The notes under the pieces: model-generated
Databases searched by the model: none
What the model was told of the DNA's origin: nothing
The model's input: the letters and a program-made list of their open reading frames with translations, nothing else
Position numbers and translations under genes: made by a program
NCBI RefSeq assembly: GCF_023283765.1
Contig: NZ_JAKILG010000007.1
Coordinates: 1-64,000 of the forward strand
DNA: 64,000 bases
Origin: Shewanella profunda
Lineage (GTDB): Bacteria > Pseudomonadota > Gammaproteobacteria > Enterobacterales > Shewanellaceae
Reading direction: 5' to 3'
Shown: positions 1 to 8,345 of the stretch, piece by piece
Layout of the letters: each line of letters begins with the position of its first letter
Numbering within the stretch: the stretch's first letter is position 1

Positions 1-39
1 GTCCTCAACACTGATCTGAGTTCTTCTTGGGCGCGGCAT
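1..39 (-). CDS. RAYT / IS200-like transposase, N-terminal start only
   Basis: Only the first 13 codons are in the window (MPRPRRTQISVED). This N-terminus matches what I recall of the REP-associated tyrosine transposase family (COG1943, Y1_Tnp domain) common in Shewanella and Vibrio. A clear GGAGG ribosome site lies about 7 nt upstream of the ATG at 37-39. A small hairpin (AAATC, loop ATGC, GATTT) at 88-101 lies just upstream. Such enzymes act on hairpin DNA, but a link to this hairpin is only inference. The catalytic HUH and Tyr residues lie outside the window, so the call rests on the N-terminus. Confidence 0.55.
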   Translation of the reverse strand, partial: MPRPRRTQISVED

Positions 40-131
40 AGCAAGTCCTCCACATCAACACTTTTATTGAGTCTAGTAGAGGATCCTAAATCATGCGATT
101 TAACCTGGGTGTCTCGATTTTGCTGGCTATT

Positions 132-866
132 TTATTCAAACCACTTGATACGCTTAAATCTATCTGGGTTTGAGGCTAAAAACTTGCGAATATTAGCCAG
201 CAATGTGTCTGATACATGTGGATTAACTTTGCCTATACGCAAATCTCCTTGCGTAATACCCGATATATCTCCGTTGGTTAGGGACAAGCCTAGTACCCTA
301 TATGATGCCTCTTCTGGTAAATCGGTGGCAACAATACGACCTTTTTGTCTACCAGCACTAATAAGAGGAAATGGATCGTGTTTGATAACCTCTCCGGTAT
401 CTTTAAGGTCTCCATTGTCATCAAGTTCCATCGATTTAAGCGGTATAGACCAGTGCATTTCCGAAGGCAATGATTCAGGAATCACCACATGCAAAAGACT
501 TATATAAGGAAATCCGTCTCTTAATAATCCTTTGGTTTGTTTAACACCCATTGATGATGCATTTTTACTTGGTTTACTAATTGTAGGTCTCACTACTTTG
601 GCTTCAATCGCTACAGTTTTGTGTAGTAAAGGGGAATCTCCCACAACAGGGATAATTAAGAGATCTATATCTCCAGGTTTTTGGTTAACGTCTAAACCTA
701 ACTCACCTCTTAACACTTCCTTTGCAAGAAGGAGATCTTGGCCGTATGCATGTTCATCAATTGTTGAAAATGCTGACCATAAAGCAGTATTAATTGTATT
801 TGCGAGCAATTGATTGTTGGAACACAATTTATCTATAACTGTTGTTTCTTTTTTAACCCATTCCAT
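132..866 (-). CDS. Cassette-borne protein with PD-(D/E)XK-like motif
   Basis: A 244-residue protein I cannot assign to a named family. Residues 64-70 (PGDIDLL) followed by 84-91 (TVAIEAKV) have the spacing and pattern of a PD-(D/E)XK nuclease core: acidic D66/D68 on one strand, then E88-x-K90 on the next. A nuclease or restriction-like activity is inferred from this motif alone. There is no signal peptide or membrane segment. The gene lies just downstream of the attC-like site at 895-978 on the same strand, as expected for the open reading frame of an integron cassette. Its 3' side runs into a RAYT gene with no recognisable second attC, so the cassette end may be lost. Defence or host-takeover roles are possible but unproven. 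Confidence 0.65.
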   Translation of the reverse strand: MEWVKKETTVIDKLCSNNQLLANTINTALWSAFSTIDEHAYGQDLLLAKEVLRGELGLDVNQKPGDIDLLIIPVVGDSPLLHKTVAIEAKVVRPTISKPSKNASSMGVKQTKGLLRDGFPYISLLHVVIPESLPSEMHWSIPLKSMELDDNGDLKDTGEVIKHDPFPLISAGRQKGRIVATDLPEEASYRVLGLSLTNGDISGITQGDLRIGKVNPHVSDTLLANIRKFLASNPDRFKRIKWFE

Positions 867-894
867 TTGAGATTTCTCGCTAAATTCGAAAAAT

Positions 895-978
895 AGCTAA
901 CGCCGCCAACACAGGCGAGCAACTTGTTACGAGTCCAGCGACAGCTTGCTGACACGATTGTGATTGGCCTTGTTAGGA
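895..978 (-). other. attC-like recombination site (between two cassettes)
   Basis: Read on the minus strand, the site runs from a TCCTAAC box (972-978) to a GTTAGCT box (895-901), 84 bp. Inside are imperfect inverted arms, GCCAATCACA near the first box and TGTGTTGGC near the second, plus an inner AGCAA / TTGCT pair. This is the R''-L''-L'-R' layout of attC sites; the R' box departs from GTTRRRY at one base. It sits exactly between the stop of one minus-strand gene and the start of the next. Confidence 0.65.
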
Positions 979-997
979 GCATTGAACCCAACTGAAC

Positions 998-1303
998 TCA
1001 TAACGCCTTTTGTATGGCTAATGCCATTTTCTTCACAGTGGCTCCATCGAGACCCAAAGTGTTTCTATTCAAGTTGGCATCACTCATGCTTCCGATATGG
1101 CTCAACCAACCTCGGTAGTAACTCTCGGATCTGTTGATTTTGCTAATACGAGATTTCTGAGTTTTGATAGAATCCCAGTTTCTGTGAGTTGAATCAACAT
1201 GCCTATGGTATAGATATGAGACGAAAAAAGTGGCGCCAATCGTGGTGAGTTGCTCACCTCCCTCGAAAGCAAATGCGTGTCTTCTAGATTTTGAATTAGC
1301 CAT
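998..1303 (-). CDS. Cassette gene, unknown 101-aa protein
   Basis: An unrecognised small basic protein. I place the start at the ATG at 1301-1303 (MANSKSRRHAFAF) because GGAG lies about 10 nt upstream; the longer open frame to 1393 merely translates the attC-like site at 1331-1390. A short aromatic stretch (TTIGATFFVSYLYHRHVD) follows a basic N-terminus, then a Ser/Asn-rich C-terminus ending in a predicted helix. It is flanked by attC-like sites on both sides in the same orientation, which makes it a complete gene cassette. No function is inferred. Confidence 0.6.
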   Translation of the reverse strand: MANSKSRRHAFAFEGGEQLTTIGATFFVSYLYHRHVDSTHRNWDSIKTQKSRISKINRSESYYRGWLSHIGSMSDANLNRNTLGLDGATVKKMALAIQKAL

Positions 1304-1330
1304 TTTATTGCTCCTCGGAGTCAAATTCAC

Positions 1331-1390
1331 GCCTAACGTCTTAGTATTTATGCGCTGCGCTGTTTGCAGGGCATAAATCGCTTGTTGACT
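1331..1390 (-). other. attC-like recombination site (upstream of first cassette)
   Basis: On the minus strand the 60-bp element starts with AGTCAAC (1384-1390) and ends with GTTAGGC (1331-1337), a perfect GTTRRRY core site. Between them ATTTATGC and GCATAAAT form 8-bp inverted arms. The length is at the low end usual for attC sites. No integrase gene is visible in the window, so this may be an integron edge or a cluster of attC sites lacking an integrase. Confidence 0.7.
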
Positions 1391-1703
1391 CAATCTTAAA
1401 TATGGCCGCTGCTACATCCGTGCCAATTGGTATAAATGATGCTATAGGAATTTGCTTTTTTGCGGTAGCGGTTTTTTATCCAGTTTGGTGGGTAATCACT
1501 TGATATCGTTTTAGCTTTATCATTCTGTTTAGCTCACTTGTTGGAATCGCTTTTAGCTAAACGAACAGTGCAATGGGGAGTTAAGATTGGCATTGTTGCA
1601 TAAAACAGGAATATTTTAGTCGAGCCCTCAGTGATGCTTCTTATTTAATAAAGGGGCGGCTTTTTACTGGGATAGATAAATAGACAACAAATAGATAAGC
1701 AGC
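1391..1703. other. Intergenic stretch beside the cassette array
   Basis: No convincing gene. A plus-strand 33-codon frame starts at ATG 1402 (MAAATSVPIGINDAIG...) and contains one hydrophobic segment, but it has no ribosome site. GGCATTGTTGCATAAA at about 1588-1603 resembles the terminal sequence of some IS5-group elements and may be an IS scar. Confidence 0.3.
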
Positions 1704-2174
1704 TTAAAGTGATGGGCTAGACGCAAACTCGTTTAATGCGTCTTCTAAGGTTGGCTCATATTCCACCACCAGTTTATTGGGTGTCAGCCGATAAACTCTC
1801 ACCTCAATATTCCCTCGCACAGCATAAATTAAAACGCCGCCATAGGTTGTTTCAGGCCCAAGATCTCCCGCAGGAACCTGCTCGGCGGCGCCAATATACA
1901 GGCACCCTGACAATACTGTTAAGTTTGCAGAGAGATAATTCGAATTGAGTCCAGCCTCACCTAGCTTGCGGAAAATTTCAACCTCATAGCAGCCATCGGC
2001 ACCGAGTCCCACGAATAGCACATGACCTTGATTGATTTCCAAAATTTCGTCACTCGGCACAGACCACCAATCAGCCGTATCTTCGCAGCGATGAGTTAAT
2101 GCCGCGGGATCAAATATCGCCATTGTGGCGGTATCTGTGTCAAACCGAGTTGTTGTATAGGGTTGATTCATCAT
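1704..2174 (-). CDS. Hypothetical cytoplasmic protein, 156 aa
   Basis: I do not recognise the family with confidence. The protein is acidic, has no signal peptide or membrane segment, and begins MMNQPYTTTRFDTDTATMA with an AAGG directly before the first of two adjacent ATG codons, so the second ATG may be the real start. The motif TADWWSVPSDEI and the Gly-rich middle suggest a compact beta-rich fold of the kind seen in immunity-like or domain-of-unknown-function proteins; this is inference. It stands alone, with about 120 bp to the next gene. Confidence 0.6.
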   Translation of the reverse strand: MMNQPYTTTRFDTDTATMAIFDPAALTHRCEDTADWWSVPSDEILEINQGHVLFVGLGADGCYEVEIFRKLGEAGLNSNYLSANLTVLSGCLYIGAAEQVPAGDLGPETTYGGVLIYAVRGNIEVRVYRLTPNKLVVEYEPTLEDALNEFASSPSL

Positions 2175-2293
2175 CCTTGCCTACTAACAGAATATGATTC
2201 TGACTTCCTGTTTTATCCTTGATAACCCCAAACCTAAAATAGAAAAATCGCCATAATTTTAGGCCGTTACTACCACTTACTTACAACAATTCG

Positions 2294-3805
2294 CTACATA
2301 AACGCTTTGGTAAAGGCTTCCTTCGACTGGCGAATATAGTTACGGGCGCTTTGAGCGTGTTGCTCCCACACAGCGCGATCACTGGGATCGGTAAAGGGAT
2401 TTTGCTCGGTGGCGATAGAACGCTCGAATCTGTCGTAGAAAGTCAACATAGCCGAGGTGATCTGATTAAAACGCTCTTTGAATTCTTGAAATTCATCAAT
2501 TTTTTCAGTGGTTTTAATCATATATTGCACTAATTCAGCATTACTGTTTGATGCCAGTAACGCCTCAGCTTTTGCGCTGATATTGGCACTCGCTTCGGTG
2601 ATCACCAGAGCGCGAGTCTGTTCGTCTTTACTCATCACTCGACTGTAGTTTTCTGGCGTACGGGCAATGCTTGCATGCTGTAAATAACTGCGTAGATGCC
2701 TGTCGAGGTCTCGGCGAAACGTATCTAAGTTCTTTTGCATACTGACTAAGTCATTATCGAGTGCGGTAACCTGTTGCAGTTCTTTTTCGATTTCAGACAT
2801 AAAACGTTCGGCCTGCTGATAGATTTTAAGGCCATTTTCTTCGGCAAACTTTTTATCACTTCGGCTTAAATCACTATTGTCATAGTTAGAACGGTCAAAG
2901 GTTGCCGCTAAGAATGACTTAAAGGGTTCGGCAAAGGCAGAGTAGGCACCGGCGCTGACCACGTTTAATGTCGCGGTTGCTAAGTCACCAAAAGGTTTAA
3001 CCATGGAACCTAGACGGGCCTGCTGTATGGGGGATGCTACACGCTTAGTGTCGTTCAATACCGACCTGAAGGTATTGTAGCCAAGCGGGTTAGACATTTT
3101 ATTACGCTCTGAAGTCGCAAGCACAAAGGTAATACTGGAATAAATTGCATTCGAGTATTCAAGATATTGCCTTTGGCTTTCAAGCTGGGCAGCGTAGTTT
3201 TTACCTAGCGTACGAAACGACTCTGATTGCACTTCGTAATTTTTATCTTCTTTCAGTTTATCTAAAATGCCACCAATAATTTTTTGTTCATTTTTTTGCA
3301 GGGCAATATCGAGACGAATTTTATCTAAGCTCAAATCATCTAAGCTGATGGGGCCATTGATGGTTTCAATATCTAAACGAATATATTGGCGGCTGGGATC
3401 ATCAATAGACACGCGATGGGCTAAATACTCGTTTGCACCTGGGGTAATATCAATCAAGGCAACATGTTGCCACTGGGCATCCAGCTTTAACACCGGTGAC
3501 GTTAATACATTGATCCGATACTGAGTTTGGATATTTTGAGTCTTAACCCAAAACTCCAACAAACCCGCTTCCGCCACTGGGTACTTACTCACAATGCTGC
3601 TATTACCTTCGGCACATAGCAAAGCACTTTCACCGCTGTGTGGCTCAGCGCCTTCAAACTGACACCCCATGATCCATGACCAAGGTTGAGCTAAGCGGTT
3701 GCCTTCAAAGTCGCTAGCAAACACTAACTCATTGTCTTTAGCACTGGCATTTACAGTAGTGAACACGCCGAACAACAGCATAAAGATGACTGTAGTGGTG
3801 CGCAT
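2294..3805 (-). CDS. Secreted protein of unknown function, jelly-roll-like plus helical
   Basis: A 503-residue exported protein. I chose the ATG at 3803-3805 (MRTTTVIFMLLFGVFTTVNA) because GAGG lies 5 nt upstream and it begins a normal signal peptide with an ASA cleavage site; the open frame continues 14 codons further. The first roughly 150 mature residues (FASDFEGN, WSWIMGC, IRLDIETINGPISLDDL) look like a beta-sandwich carbohydrate-binding-type domain with two Cys. The remaining 330 residues are charged and helical, probably coiled coil, with no catalytic motif that I recognise. The gene is monocistronic. Periplasmic or surface location is inferred from the signal peptide. Confidence 0.7.
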   Translation of the reverse strand: MRTTTVIFMLLFGVFTTVNASAKDNELVFASDFEGNRLAQPWSWIMGCQFEGAEPHSGESALLCAEGNSSIVSKYPVAEAGLLEFWVKTQNIQTQYRINVLTSPVLKLDAQWQHVALIDITPGANEYLAHRVSIDDPSRQYIRLDIETINGPISLDDLSLDKIRLDIALQKNEQKIIGGILDKLKEDKNYEVQSESFRTLGKNYAAQLESQRQYLEYSNAIYSSITFVLATSERNKMSNPLGYNTFRSVLNDTKRVASPIQQARLGSMVKPFGDLATATLNVVSAGAYSAFAEPFKSFLAATFDRSNYDNSDLSRSDKKFAEENGLKIYQQAERFMSEIEKELQQVTALDNDLVSMQKNLDTFRRDLDRHLRSYLQHASIARTPENYSRVMSKDEQTRALVITEASANISAKAEALLASNSNAELVQYMIKTTEKIDEFQEFKERFNQITSAMLTFYDRFERSIATEQNPFTDPSDRAVWEQHAQSARNYIRQSKEAFTKAFM

Positions 3806-4050
3806 AGGAGCCTCATCAAGCAATAAAACAAAATCAACGAGCCACATAATCAGCTCAATATCCGGTTGTATCTACTCGCAAACTGACCCTAGCACAGCAT
3901 CCAAACAGGTTGCTTATTCCCAATATTATCTAGGATCCACAGTACTGCTTAATAAGTCACTTTTTAACAAGTAGATTAAACCAGCGAAATGTATCAGAGC
4001 GCATCATCCCACGCTAGTCTTAAGTCAATATCCTACCTAAAGATATCTCA

Positions 4051-5400
4051 CTAACGTAAGCGACTATCGACCTTCTTCATCGCATAAAACATCCACAGGG
4101 TCAGCAAAGTGCTACAAGTGGCAAGCGATACCCAAACCCCAATAACCCCAAATGCCCAAGCGAAACAATAAATAATTGCCGCAATCAGGACAAGCTTAGT
4201 GCCAGTCAGAATCGATGCCTGTTTCGAACAGTTAATGGCTTGGAAGAAACTCGCACCAACCAAGATCAAGCCTTCCATAGGTAAGCCCCAGAAATACCAA
4301 CGCATCCCCTCAATGGCTACGGGTGTCAGATTCGGATTATCACCGGCAAATAAATACACTAACCACTCAGGGCGAGAGTAAATCAAGGCAAGTCCTAAGG
4401 CTGCTGTGAGTAATGTCATCGTAAAGGCGATATTGCGCGCTTGTTTAACTCTGTCAAAACGCCCTGCACCCGCATTGAAGCTATAGATAGGTTGAGTGCC
4501 AAGGGCGATGCCCTCAAAAATCAGATAGAAAAATGCTTCGGTGTAACTCACCACACCATAGGCTGCCACATGTAATGGTCCTCCGACCCATAAAAATGCC
4601 ATGTTGTGCAGAGTGAGCACTATTGATAAGTACAGATTCATCAAAAAGCTAGGTAAACCCACACGAGCAATGTTCACACAATTGTCAAACTTGAGCTTCA
4701 TTTGCTCTAAGTTGATTTTAAGCTGGGTACGAGAACCAAAAAAATGCTGTAAACACAGTAATCCAGTCACAGCCTGCGCTAACATGGTCGCAATCGCGGC
4801 TCCCGCCAAACCAAAGGGAAATACCACGATAAATAGCCAGTCTAAGAAAGTGTTGAGTACCCCGCCCAAAATTAACACAAAGGTCACCATGGATGGCCGA
4901 CCGTCATTACGCAAAAGTGTGGTAAAGGCCATTGAGATGATGGGGAAATGACACAGGGCAAAATACCAGAATAAATATTGGTTGGCATTTTCGAGAATAT
5001 CCCCTTGTGCACCGAGGGCGATTAAAATATCCCGTGAAAATACCCCGCCCACAAGGGCAAAAAAACCTCCTGCCAATAAGCACAAACTAAAGGCATTACC
5101 AAGAAGTTTACGGGCTTTAGCCACATTCCCCTGGCCTAGATTGATTGACACTAACGCCGCACTGCCCATACCTATCATGGCGCCAATCGCGTAAACAATG
5201 GCTCCCACAGGATAAGCTAACATCATGCCCGCTAACCCTGTTTCACCTAAATAGTGCCCGACGAAAATCCCATCGATGGTCACATACACGCCCGTTACCA
5301 ACATGGAGGCAATCGTCGGTATGGTGTAACGCCAAAAAAGCTTAGAAATGGGCTCTTGGAGTAAATGTTGATCCGTCTGGGGTTGGGATACTGCAGTCAT
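4051..5400 (-). CDS. MATE family multidrug/metabolite efflux transporter
   Basis: A 449-residue protein with about 12 membrane segments. The start (LFWRYTIPTIASMLVTGVY) and the repeated pattern of the second half (ARVGLPSFLMNLYLS) are those of the MATE superfamily (NorM/DinF/VmrA-like), which exchange Na+ or H+ for drugs or metabolites. Length is typical. It is divergent from the POT transporter across a 400-bp gap. The substrate cannot be told from sequence. Confidence 0.88.
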   Translation of the reverse strand: MTAVSQPQTDQHLLQEPISKLFWRYTIPTIASMLVTGVYVTIDGIFVGHYLGETGLAGMMLAYPVGAIVYAIGAMIGMGSAALVSINLGQGNVAKARKLLGNAFSLCLLAGGFFALVGGVFSRDILIALGAQGDILENANQYLFWYFALCHFPIISMAFTTLLRNDGRPSMVTFVLILGGVLNTFLDWLFIVVFPFGLAGAAIATMLAQAVTGLLCLQHFFGSRTQLKINLEQMKLKFDNCVNIARVGLPSFLMNLYLSIVLTLHNMAFLWVGGPLHVAAYGVVSYTEAFFYLIFEGIALGTQPIYSFNAGAGRFDRVKQARNIAFTMTLLTAALGLALIYSRPEWLVYLFAGDNPNLTPVAIEGMRWYFWGLPMEGLILVGASFFQAINCSKQASILTGTKLVLIAAIIYCFAWAFGVIGVWVSLATCSTLLTLWMFYAMKKVDSRLR

Positions 5401-5800
5401 TACCGTGTCTCACAAAAATTAGGGCAAGGCGCGCATCAGAAAGGTAAAAATCATAATGGACAAAAATGCGGCAACGGATTGTACCTAAGTTTGGCAAGAA
5501 TACAAAATTCATATTAGTCAGCTTTCAAAGTTAAAAAACAATAATCACAACAACTTAAGCATAAACACTTACATCTCAGCCCTGCGACATTATTCCCACA
5601 ACCAAGTAACAGTTGTGGGCTAACTCATCATTTTCTGCTACTTTTTTGGCGTTTTAAGCTGAATTAGGTAAAGTGGGAACTTAAATAAACCCAAAGCAGT
5701 TTAGTGCTGAACACTAAGCATTTAACTAAAGTGTTTATACGTCTTGATAAACAATGGGTTAGGTAAACATAGATCAAATAACAATAATAAAGGGAAGAAT
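5401..5800. promoter_or_regulatory. Divergent intergenic region with inverted repeat
   Basis: The 400-bp gap between divergent transporter genes should hold both promoters. An 8-bp inverted repeat CCCACAAC / GTTGTGGG with a 9-bp spacer lies at 5595-5619. It has no T-tract, so an operator is as likely as a hairpin. Nothing else stands out. Confidence 0.35.
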
Positions 5801-7342
5801 ATGAGTCAAAATAGCCCAAATGCAGAGAACGATCTGCGTGAAGTCAAACAGCTAGGAATGTGGGCGTCTATCACTAGCTTAGGTTATGTCTTTTGGCTGG
5901 TCGGCGGTATGGAGTTAGTCGAACGCATTGCCTACTACGGAGTCAAAGCCAGTGCGGGGCTTTACGCAAAAGCGCCAGAATCGGCAGGAGGGCTTGGGAT
6001 CAGCCTTAGCGACTACGGTATTATTATTTCACTGTGGGCAATCATGCAAACCTTTGTGCCCGTGTTCACCGGTGGCATGTCTGACCGAGTAGGCTACAAA
6101 GAAACCATCTTTGGCTCCACCATCATTAAAATCTTTGGCTATTTAGTCATGACATTTTTCCCCAGTTTTTGGGGATTCCTTGTCGGTGCATTACTGCTCG
6201 CGATAGGTACAGGGATATTTAAACCGGGCATTCAAGGCACCCTAGTGCTATCAACCAATCGCAATAACACTTCAATGGCTTGGGGCATTTTTTACCAAAT
6301 AGTTAACATTGGTGGCTTCCTCGGGCCCTTGGTTGCCGTGCATATGCGTCAGCTATCGTGGGACAATGTGTTCTTCGCCTGTGCCGCCATTATCTCGCTC
6401 AACTTCTTATTTTTACTCACTTATACAGAACCTGGTAAAGCCGAGCGACTGGAGCGTAATAGGCAAATCAAATCGGGGGAAGTTAAACAACAAGCCCTGT
6501 GGCGCGATGCTTGGCACGAGCTGAAAAAGCCGATTGTGATCTACTACATGCTGGTATTTTCAGGCTTTTGGTTCTTGTTCAATGCCCTATTCGATGTCTT
6601 GCCTATCCATATTTCCGAATGGGTCGATACCAGCGTGATTGTGACCTCCCTGTTTGGCGCCGAAGGCACCCGTAACGGTATTCTGCAATTCTGGCTTGGC
6701 CTTAATAACGAAGGCACTAAGGTGATGCCCGAGGGCATGCTAAACCTTAATGCGGGTTTGATCATGACCTGCTGCTTTATTGTCGCCGCGCTGACAGCTA
6801 AATACCGCATCACTACAGCAATGTTTGCGGGTTGTTTACTGAGTATTCTGGCCTTTGTGTTTATCGGCGCTTTCCATGCGGCGTGGTTTATCGTGCTCGC
6901 CATTGCCATGTTCTCGATTGGCGAAATGATGATAAGCCCGAAGAAAAACGAGTTTATGGGTAATATTGCCCCCGAAGGCAAAAAAGCCATGTACTTGGGA
7001 TTTGTGATGTTGCCCCAAGGAATAGGCTGGGGATTAGAAGGCTACTTTGGCCCTAAACTCTATGAGATTTATGCATCAAAGGAACTGTTTTCGCGGGATT
7101 TATTGCTACAACGCGGTATGAACAGCACAGAGGTCAGCGCCATTCCACAAGGTGAAGCCTTTACCACTTTGGTGAGCTACACAGGTGAAAGCGCGCACAA
7201 TCTCACCCAATTGCTGTACCACAGCCACAATATCGGCATGGCGTGGTACATCATCGCCGCCATAGGGACTATCTCAGCGGTCGGCATTTATATCTATGGT
7301 AAGTGGTTACTCACACTGCAAAGAGTGCAGCAAGCCGCCTAA
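5801..7342 (+). CDS. POT/PTR2-like MFS transporter
   Basis: The ATG at 5801 (MSQNSPNAENDLREVKQ) is preceded by AAGGGAAG at good spacing, giving 513 residues; an upstream in-frame start at 5744 lacks a site. The segment MELVERIAYYGVKASAGLY resembles the ExxERxxYYG motif of proton-coupled oligopeptide transporters, and FTGGMSDRVGYKETIFGS is an MFS loop 2-3 motif. About 12-14 membrane segments are visible. Peptide/H+ symport is likely but unproven, since some relatives move other substrates. A long hairpin follows the stop. Confidence 0.82.
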   Translation: MSQNSPNAENDLREVKQLGMWASITSLGYVFWLVGGMELVERIAYYGVKASAGLYAKAPESAGGLGISLSDYGIIISLWAIMQTFVPVFTGGMSDRVGYKETIFGSTIIKIFGYLVMTFFPSFWGFLVGALLLAIGTGIFKPGIQGTLVLSTNRNNTSMAWGIFYQIVNIGGFLGPLVAVHMRQLSWDNVFFACAAIISLNFLFLLTYTEPGKAERLERNRQIKSGEVKQQALWRDAWHELKKPIVIYYMLVFSGFWFLFNALFDVLPIHISEWVDTSVIVTSLFGAEGTRNGILQFWLGLNNEGTKVMPEGMLNLNAGLIMTCCFIVAALTAKYRITTAMFAGCLLSILAFVFIGAFHAAWFIVLAIAMFSIGEMMISPKKNEFMGNIAPEGKKAMYLGFVMLPQGIGWGLEGYFGPKLYEIYASKELFSRDLLLQRGMNSTEVSAIPQGEAFTTLVSYTGESAHNLTQLLYHSHNIGMAWYIIAAIGTISAVGIYIYGKWLLTLQRVQQAA

Positions 7343-7369
7343 GCGAGTCTAACGGACGAATATAAAATG

Positions 7370-7403
7370 AGGACAAGATGAGGAGCAATCCTCATCTTGT
7401 CCT
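7370..7403. terminator. Bidirectional hairpin between convergent genes
   Basis: A perfect 15-bp stem (AGGACAAGATGAGGA and its complement) with a GCAA tetraloop lies between the POT gene and the DUF3087 gene, which converge here. The T-tracts are weak on both sides. Confidence 0.7.
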
Positions 7404-7414
7404 TATACCTACTA

Positions 7415-7939
7415 TCAGAAAGTACCTGTCAGCAGTTCAACCGTAAACTGTTCAGGTGAGAGCAATAAACCTAAACTCTCGATTTGTGCATTCAAATGAT
7501 TGAGATCTTGAGTCAGCGCTGGCAAGGTCAGTGTATTGTCATCAAGTAAATACACTTGCCTTAAACTAGTATAATAAAACAGCAGTGTAATCAAGGCATT
7601 CACATCATTCTGCGCCGCAGCCGCTTTAATCTTTATCAATTTGCGATAGATACGATTATGGAGTTGCTTCAATTGCCACACATAGTAAATCTCGCTGAAA
7701 AAGGGCCGATCCTTCAGGTGATAAATCACTGCGCTACACAGGCCCAGACTCAAGATCACGCCTAAGAGGTTCCAATGAAAATTACCTGTAGGCTCACCCG
7801 GCACAGGAGTCGCACCAAAAAGCGCAATTAATCCAGCGCCAAAAATCAGTGACAGTACGATTAGACTTACAACTAGAATAACAATGAATAAATTCATGTT
7901 CTTACGATACAAGGTTTTATCTATTTCCTGCAGCTTCAT
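7415..7939 (-). CDS. DUF3087-type inner membrane protein
   Basis: I place the start at 7939 (MKLQEIDKTLYRKNMN), the typical beginning of DUF3087 proteins, with GGGA upstream; the open frame extends 15 codons further. The 174-residue protein has two membrane helices (about residues 17-39 and 54-72) and a cytoplasmic helical C-terminal half. No function is known for the family. It is convergent with the POT transporter and shares its terminator hairpin. Confidence 0.7.
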   Translation of the reverse strand: MKLQEIDKTLYRKNMNLFIVILVVSLIVLSLIFGAGLIALFGATPVPGEPTGNFHWNLLGVILSLGLCSAVIYHLKDRPFFSEIYYVWQLKQLHNRIYRKLIKIKAAAAQNDVNALITLLFYYTSLRQVYLLDDNTLTLPALTQDLNHLNAQIESLGLLLSPEQFTVELLTGTF

Positions 7940-8345
7940 AACATCCCGCTCAAATAGGCCGCCCAGCGTTGGCGTATAAATCATTTAGTGACAGAGCATA
8001 CCCGAATCCCCTTTCTTCGGCCTTAATTGATTTAAATCCATGCCTGAAATACATTTTTAATACTCAAAAATGAATGATACAAATTGAAACTAATAGGCTT
8101 AAACAAACATACTGAGTGATTGGGTATGTATCGATTTAAAGATCAAATGCTTACAGTCCTTCCTATTCGCGATGAAAACACTAATTTCTCGTTTATCTCA
8201 AAACATTAAAATGTTAATGCGCGCCCAAATAGAGGTAAAATTTGCTAACCTTAAGTTTAAAGTTAAAGACGATATTGTCGCCTTATACACCTTATATACG
8301 ATTCTGCGTTCTAACCTGCCGCGTTCAAATAACACAAGGAATACC
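7940..8345. other. Intergenic region upstream of solute-binding protein gene
   Basis: A 400-bp AT-rich divergent gap. An open frame continues upstream of the binding protein start from 8172, but its N-terminal part lacks a signal peptide and has no ribosome site, so I treat it as noncoding. No operator or riboswitch is recognised. Confidence 0.4.

Noticed and set aside
1304..1393. N-terminal extension of the 101-aa cassette gene
   Set aside because: These codons are the translation of the attC-like site; the ATG at 1303 has the ribosome site.
1402..1503. 33-codon plus-strand frame with a membrane helix
   Set aside because: No ribosome site and no homologue that I know; too short to support.
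8172..8345. Upstream extension of the solute-binding protein
   Set aside because: It would bury the signal peptide; the start with AAGGA at 8346 is better.
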